A stretch of 64,000 nt of DNA from Aurelia coerulea (lineage: Eukaryota; Cnidaria; Scyphozoa; Semaeostomeae; Ulmaridae). The notes below the pieces were generated by a model. It had not been told where the DNA came from. It worked only from the letters and a program-made list of their open reading frames with translations, and searched no databases. The stretch is taken from the NCBI GenBank assembly GCA_039566865.1, contig CM076945.1:6499501-6563500 (forward strand). The letters run 5' to 3'. The translations under genes and the position numbers were made by a program. How positions within the stretch are numbered: the first letter of the stretch is position 1; each line of letters starts with the position of its first letter. Positions 53,001 through 62,000 of this stretch are shown in pieces.

Positions 53001-56000
53001 ATTTTTCAGATAACAACGAGTGTACTCTTGGTACTCATAATTGTGATAAGAATGCGACATGTTCTAATACGGATGGATCATTTACTTGCGCTTGTAACAC
53101 TGGATATAGCGGAAACGGAGTGACATGTACAGGTAGGGAGAAAATCCGTGTTCTTGTTAATTGGAGTTTTGTTATTGTATTATGCAGATATTATTCGATC
53201 TACGTTTAGAAGTTTGAAGAATTTGTTTTTGAAATATTGTTAGTTTTTTAGGGATCTTGTTATACTTAGAAGATGAAGTTGGAAATTTGATTATTTGTGC
53301 TCTCATTTTTCAGATAACAACGAGTGTACTCTTGGTACTCATAATTGTGATAAGAATGCGACATGTTCTAATACGGATGGATCATTTACTTGCGCTTGTA
53401 ACACTGGATATAGCGGAAACGGAGTGACATGTACAGGTAGGGAGAAAATCCGTGTTCTTGTTAATTGGAGTTTTGTTGTTGTATTTTGCAGATGTTATTC
53501 GATCTAATTTTAAAGTTTTGAATTATTTGTTTTTGCAATATTTTTGGTTTTCTAAGGATCTTGTTATGCTTAGAAATGATGTCTGAAATTTGATTATTTG
53601 TGCTCTCATTTTTCAGATAACAACGAGTGTACTCTTGGTACTCATAATTGTCATACCAATGCAACATGTTCTAATACGGATGGATCATTTACTTGCGCTT
53701 GTAACACTGGATATAGCGGAAAGGGAGTGACATGTACAGGTAGGCAGAAAAGACGTGTCGTTGTTCATTGGAGTTTTGTTGTTGTATTTTGCAGATGTTA
53801 TTCGATCTAATTTTAAAGTTTTGAAGTATTTGTTTTTGCAATATTTTTGGTTTTCTAAGGATCTTGTTATACTTAGAAATGATGTCTGAAATTTGATTAT
53901 TTGTGCTCTCATTTTTCAGATAACAACGAGTGTACTCTTGGTACTCATAATTGTGATAAGAATGCGACATGTTCTAATACGGATGGATCATTTACTTGCG
54001 CTTGTAACACTGGATATAGCGGAAACGGAGTGACATGTACAGGTAGGGAGAAAATCCGTGTTCTTGTTAATTGGAGTTTTGTTATTGTATTATGCAGATA
54101 TTATTCGATCTACGTTTAGAAGTTTGAAGAATTTGTTTTTGAAATATTGTTAGTTTTTTAGGGATCTTGTTATACTTAGAAGATGAAGTTGGAAATTTGA
54201 TTATTTGTGCTCTCATTTTTCAGATAACAACGAGTGTACTCTTGGTACTCATAATTGTGATAAGAATGCGACATGTTCTAATACGGATGGATCATTTACT
54301 TGCGCTTGTAACACTGGATATAGCGGAAACGGAGTGACATGTACAGGTAGGGAGAAAATCCGTGTTCTTGTTAATTGGAGTTTTGTTATTGTATTATGCA
54401 GATATTATTCGATCTACGTTTAGAAGTTTGAAGAATTTGTTTTTGAAATATTGTTAGTTTTTTTAGGGATCTTGTTATACTTAGAAGATGAAGTTGGAAA
54501 TTTGATTATTTGTGCTCTCATTTTTCAGATAACAACGAGTGTACTCTTGGTACTCATAATTGTGATAAGAATGCGACATGTTCTAATACGGATGGATCAT
54601 TTACTTGCGCTTGTAACACTGGATATAGCGGAAACGGAGTGACATGTACAGGTAGGGAGAAAATCCGTGTTCTTGTTAATTGGAGTTTTGTTGTTGTATT
54701 TTGCAGATGTTATTCGATCTAATTTTAAAGTTTTGAATTATTTGTTTTTGCAATATTTTTGGTTTTCTAAGGATCTTGTTATGCTTAGAAATGATGTCTG
54801 AAATTTGATTATTTGTGCTCTCATTTTTCAGATAACAACGAGTGTACTCTTGGTACTCATAATTGTCATACCAATGCAACATGTTCTAATACGGATGGAT
54901 CATTTACTTGCGCTTGTAACACTGGATATAGCGGAAAGGGAGTGACATGTACAGGTAGGCAGAAAAGACGTGTCGTTGTTCATTGGAGTTTTGTTGTTGT
55001 ATTTTGCAGATGTTATTCGATCTAATTTTAAAGTTTTGAAGTATTTGTTTTTGCAATATTTTTGGTTTTCTAAGGATCTTGTTATACTTAGAAATGATGT
55101 CTGAAATTTGATTATTTGTGCTCTCATTTTTCAGATAACAACGAGTGTACTCTTGGTACTCATAATTGTGATAAGAATGCGACATGTTCTAATACGGATG
55201 GATCATTTACTTGCGCTTGTAACACTGGATATAGCGGAAACGGAGTGACATGTACAGGTAGGGAGAAAATCCGTGTTCTTGTTCATTGGAGTTTTGTTCT
55301 TGTATTATGCGGATATTATTCGATCTACGTTTAAAAGTTTGAAGTATTTGTTTTTTTTAAATATTGTTAGTTTTTTAGGGATCTTCTTAAATACTTAGAA
55401 GATGAAGTTGGAAATTTGATTATTTGTGCTCTCATTTTTCAGATAACAACGAGTGTACTCTTGGTACTCATAATTGTGATAAGAATGCGACATGTTCTAA
55501 TACGGATGGATCATTTACTTGCGCTTGTAACACTGGATATAGCGGAAACGGAGTGACATGTACAGGTAGGGAGAAAATCCGTGTTCTTGTTAATTGGAGT
55601 TTTGTTATTGTATTATGCAGATATTATTCGATCTACGTTTAGAAGTTTGAAGAATTTGTTTTTGAAATATTGTTAGTTTTTTAGGGATCTTGTTATACTT
55701 AGAAGATGAAGTCTGAAATTTGATTATTTGTGCTCTCATTTTTCAGATAACAACGAGTGTACTCTTGGTACTCATAATTGTGATAAGAATGCGACATGTT
55801 CTAATACGGATGGATCATTTACTTGCGCTTGTAACACTGGATATAGCGGAAACGGAGTGACATGTACAGGTAGGGAGAAAATCCGTGTTCTTGTTAATTG
55901 GAGTTTTGTTATTGTATTATGCAGATATTATTCGATCTACGTTTAGAAGTTTGAAGAATTTGTTTTTGAAATATTGTTAGTTTTTTAGGGATCTTGTTAT

Positions 56001-59000
56001 ACTTAGAAGATGAAGTTGGAAATTTGATTATTTGTGCTCTCATTTTTCAGATAACAACGAGTGTACTCTTGTTACTCATAATTGTCATAACAATGCGACA
56101 TGTTCTAATACGGATGGATCATTTACTTGCGCTTGTAACACTGGATATAGCGGAAACGGAGTGACATGTACAGGTAGGGAGAAAATCCGTGTTCTTGTTA
56201 ATTGGAGTTTTGTTGTTGTATTTTGCAGATGTTATTCGATCTAATTTTAAAGTTTTGAAGTATTTGTTTTTGCAATATTTTTGGTTTTCTAAGGATCTTG
56301 TTATGCTTAGAAATGATGTCTGAAATTTGATTATTTGTGCTCTCATTTTTCAGATAACAACGAGTGTACTCTTGGTACTCATAATTGTCATACCAATGCA
56401 ACATGTTCTAATACGGATGGATCATTTACTTGCGCTTGTAACACTGGATATAGCGGAAAGGGAGTGACATGTACAGGTAGGCAGAAAAGACGTGTCGTTG
56501 TTCATTGGAGTTTTGTTGTTGTATTTTGCAGATGTTATTCGATCTAATTTTAAAGTTTTGAAGTATTTGTTTTTGCAATATTTTTGGTTTTCTAAGGATC
56601 TTGTTATACTTAGAAATGATGTCTGAAATTTGATTATTTGTGCTCTCATTTTTCAGATAACAACGAGTGTACTCTTGGTACTCATAATTGTGATAAGAAT
56701 GCGACATGTTCTAATACGGATGGATCATTTACTTGCGCTTGTAACACTGGATATAGCGGAAACGGAGTGACATGTACAGGTAGGGAGAAAATCCGTTTTC
56801 TTGTTAATTGGAGTTTTGTTCTTGTATTATGCGGATATTATTCGATCTACGTTTAAAAGTTTGAAGTATTTGTTTTTTTAAATATTGTTAGTTTTTTAGG
56901 GATCTTCTTAAATACTTAGAAGATGAAGTTGGAAATTTGATTATTTGTGCTCTCATTTTTCAGATAACAACGAGTGTACTCTTGGTACTCATAATTGTGA
57001 TAAGAATGCGACATGTTCTAATACGGATGGATCATTTACTTGCGCTTGTAACACTGGATATAGCGGAAACGGAGTGACATGTACAGGTAGGGAGAAAATC
57101 CGTGTTCTTGTTAATTGGAGTTTTGTTATTGTATTATGCAGATATTATTCGATCTACGTTTAGAAGTTTGAAGAATTTGTTTTTGAAATATTGTTAGTTT
57201 TTTAGGGATCTTGTTATACTTAGAAGATGAAGTCTGAAATTTGATTATTTGTGCTCTCATTTTTCAGATAACAACGAGTGTACTCTTGGTACTCATAATT
57301 GTGATAAGAATGCGACATGTTCTAATACGGATGGATCATTTACTTGCGCTTGTAACACTGGATATAGCGGAAACGGAGTGACATGTACAGGTAGGGAGAA
57401 AATCCGTGTTCTTGTTAATTGGAGTTTTGTTATTGTATTATGCAGATATTATTCGATCTACGTTTAGAAGTTTGAAGAATTTGTTTTTGAAATATTGTTA
57501 GTTTTTTAGGGATCTTGTTATACTTAGAAGATGAAGTTGGAAATTTGATTATTTGTGCTCTCATTTTTCAGATAACAACGAGTGTACTCTTGGTACTCAT
57601 AATTGTCATAACAATGCGACATGTTCTAATACGGATGGATCATTTACTTGCGCTTGTAACACTGGATATAGCGGAAACGGAGTGACATGTACAGGTAGGG
57701 AGAAAATCCGTGTTCTTGTTAATTGGAGTTTTGTTGTTGTATTTTGCAGATGTTATTCGATCTAATTTTAAAGTTTTGAAGTATTTGTTTTTGCAATATT
57801 TTTGGTTTTCTAAGGATCTTGTTATGCTTAGAAATGATGTCTGAAATTTGATTATTTGTGCTCTCATTTTTCAGATAACAACGAGTGTACTCTTGGTACT
57901 CATAATTGTCATACCAATGCAACATGTTCTAATACGGATGGATCATTTACTTGCGCTTGTAACACTGGATATAGCGGAAAGGGAGTGACATGTACAGGTA
58001 GGCAGAAAAGACGTGTCGTTGTTCATTGGAGTTTTGTTGTTGTATTTTGCAGATGTTATTCGATCTAATTTTAAAGTTTTGAAGTATTTGTTTTTGCAAT
58101 ATTTTTGGTTTTCTAAGGATCTTGTTATACTTAGAAATGATGTCTGAAATTTGATTATTTGTGCTCTCATTTTTCAGATAACAACGAGTGTACTCTTGGT
58201 ACTCATAATTGTGATAAGAATGCGACATGTTCTAATACGGATGGATCATTTACTTGCGCTTGTAACACTGGATATAGCGGAAACGGAGTGACATGTACAG
58301 GTAGGGAGAAAATCCGTTTTCTTGTTAATTGGAGTTTTGTTCTTGTATTATGCGGATATTATTCGATCTACGTTTAAAAGTTTGAAGTATTTGTTTTTTT
58401 AAATATTGTTAGTTTTTTAGGGATCTTCTTAAATACTTAGAAGATGAAGTTGGAAATTTGATTATTTGTGCTCTCATTTTTCAGATAACAACGAGTGTAC
58501 TCTTGGTACTCATAATTGTGATAAGAATGCGACATGTTCTAATACGGATGGATCATTTACTTGCGCTTGTAACACTGGATATAGCGGAAACGGAGTGACA
58601 TGTACAGGTAGGGAGAAAATCCGTGTTCTTGTTAATTGGAGTTTTGTTATTGTATTATGCAGATATTATTCGATCTACGTTTAGAAGTTTGAAGAATTTG
58701 TTTTTGAAATATTGTTAGTTTTTTAGGGATCTTGTTATACTTAGAAGATGAAGTCTGAAATTTGATTATTTGTGCTCTCATTTTTCAGATAACAACGAGT
58801 GTACTCTTGGTACTCATAATTGTGATAAGAATGCGACATGTTCTAATACGGATGGATCATTTACTTGCGCTTGTAACACTGGATATAGCGGAAAGGGAGT
58901 GACATGTACAGGTAGGCAGAAAAGACGTGTCGTTGTTCATTGGAGTTTTGTTGTTGTATTTTGCAGATGTTATTCGATCTAATTTTAAAGTTTTGAAGTA

Positions 59001-62000
59001 TTTGTTTTTGCAATATTTTTGGTTTTCTAAGGATCTTGTTATACTTAGAAATGATGTCTGAAATTTGATTATTTGTGCTCTCATTTTTCAGATAACAACG
59101 AGTGTACTCTTGGTACTCATAATTGTGATAAGAATGCGACATGTTCTAATACGGATGGATCATTTACTTGCGCTTGTAACACTGGATATAGCGGAAACGG
59201 AGTGACATGTACAGGTAGGGAGAAAATCCGTGTTCTTGTTAATTGGAGTTTTGTTATTGTATTATGCAGATATTATTCGATCTACGTTTAGAAGTTTGAA
59301 GAATTTGTTTTTGAAATATTGTTAGTTTTTTAGGGATCTTGTTATAATTAGAAGATGAAGTTGGAAATTTGATTATTTGTGCTCTCATTTTTCAGATAAC
59401 AACGAGTGTACTCTTGGTACTCATAATTGTGATAAGAATGCGACATGTTCTAATACGGATGGATCATTTACTTGCGCTTGTAACACTGGATATAGCGGAA
59501 ACGGAGTGACATGTACAGGTAGGGAGAAAATCCGTGTTCTTGTTAATTGGAGTTTTGTTGTTGTATTTTGCAGATGTTATTCGATCTAATTTTAAAGTTT
59601 TGAATTATTTGTTTTTGCAATATTTTTGGTTTTCTAAGGATCTTGTTATGCTTAGAAATGATGTCTGAAATTTGATTATTTGTGCTCTCATTTTTCAGAT
59701 AACAACGAGTGTACTCTTGGTACTCATAATTGTCATACCAATGCAACATGTTCTAATACGGATGGATCATTTACTTGCGCTTGTAACACTGGATATAGCG
59801 GAAAGGGAGTGACATGTACAGGTAGGCAGAAAAGACGTGTCGTTGTTCATTGGAGTTTTGTTGTTGTATTTTGCAGATGTTATTCGATCTAATTTTAAAG
59901 TTTTGAAGTATTTGTTTTTGCAATATTTTTGGTTTTCTAAGGATCTTGTTATACTTAGAAATGATGTCTGAAATTTGATTATTTGTGCTCTCATTTTTCA
60001 GATAACAACGAGTGTACTCTTGGTACTCATAATTGTCATACCAATGCAACATGTTCTAATACGGATGGATCATTTACTTGCGCTTGTAACACTGGATATA
60101 GCGGAAAGGGAGTGACATGTACAGGTAGGCAGAAAAGACGTATCGTTGTTCATTGGAGTTTTGTTGTTGTATTTTGCAGATGTTATTCGATCTAATTTTA
60201 AAGTTTTGAAGTATTTGTTTTTGCAATATTTTTGGTTTTCTAAGGATCTTGTTATACTTAGAAATGATGTCTGAAATTTGATTATTTGTGCTCTCATTTT
60301 TCAGATAACAACGAGTGTACTCTTGGTACTCATAATTGTCATACCAATGCAACATGTTCTAATACGGATGGATCATTTACTTGCGCTTGTGACACTGGAT
60401 ATAGCGGAACCGGAGTGACATGTACAGGTAGGGAGAAAATCCGTGTTCTTGTTTATTGGAGTTTTGTTATTGTATTTTGCGGATATTATTCGATCTACGT
60501 TTAAAAGTTTGAAGTATTTGTTTTATTAAACATTGTTAGTTTTTTAGGGATCTTCTTATACTTAGAAGATGAAGTTGGAACTTTGATTATTTGTGCTCTC
60601 ATTTTTCAGATAACAACGAGTGTACTCTTGGTACTCATAATTGTGATAAGAATGCGACATGTTCTAATACGGATGGATCATTTACTTGCGCTTGTAACAC
60701 TGGATATAGCGGAAACGGAGTGACATGTACAGGTAGGGAGAAAATCCGTGTTCTTGTTAATTGGAGTTTTGTTCTTGTATTATGCGGATATTATTCGATC
60801 TACGTTTAAAAGTTTGAAGTATTTGTTGTTTTAAATATTGTTAGTTTTTTAGGGATCTTCTTAAATACTTAGAAGATGAAGTTGGAAATTTGATTATTTG
60901 TGCTCTCATTTTTCAGATAACAACGAGTGTACTCTTGGTACTCATAATTGTGATAAGAATGCGACATGTTCTAATACGGATGGATCATTTACTTGCGCTT
61001 GTAACACTGGATATAGCGGAAACGGAGTGACATGTACAGGTAGGGAGAAAATCCGTGTTCTTGTTAATTGGAGTTTTGTTATTGTATTATGCAGATATTA
61101 TTCGATCTACGTTTAGAAGTTTGAAGAATTTGTTTTTGAAATATTGTTAGTTTTTTAGGGATCTTGTTATACTTAGAAGATGAAGTCTGAAATTTGATTA
61201 TTTGTGCTCTCATTTTGCAGATAACAACGAGTGTACTCTTGGTACTCATAATTGTGATAAGAATGCGACATGTTCTAATACGGATGGATCATTTACTTGC
61301 GCTTGTAACACTGGATATAGCGGAAAGGGAGTGACATGTACAGGTAGGCAGAAAAGACGTGTCGTTGTTCATTGGAGTTTTGTTGTTGTATTTTGCAGAT
61401 GTTATTCGATCTAATTTTAAAGTTTTGAAGTATTTGTTTTTGCAATATTTTTGGTTTTCTAAGGATCTTGTTATACTTAGAAATGATGTCTGAAATTTGA
61501 TTATTTGTGCTCTCATTTTTCAGATAACAACGAGTGTACTCTTGGTACTCATAATTGTGATAAGAATGCGACATGTTCTAATACGGATGGATCATTTACT
61601 TGCGCTTGTAACACTGGATATAGCGGAAACGGAGTGACATGTACAGGTAGGGAGAAAATCCGTGTTCTTGTTAATTGGAGTTTTGTTATTGTATTATGCA
61701 GATATTATTCGATCTACGTTTAGAAGTTTGAAGAATTTGTTTTTGAAATATTGTTAGTTTTTTAGGGATCTTGTTATACTTAGAAGATGAAGTTGGAAAT
61801 TTGATTATTTGTGCTCTCATTTTTCAGATAACAACGAGTGTACTCTTGGTACTCATAATTGTGATAAGAATGCGACATGTTCTAATACGGATGGATCATT
61901 TACTTGCGCTTGTAACACTGGATATAGCGGAAACGGAGTGACATGTACAGGTAGGGAGAAAATCCGTGTTCTTGTTAATTGGAGTTTTGTTGTTGTATTT

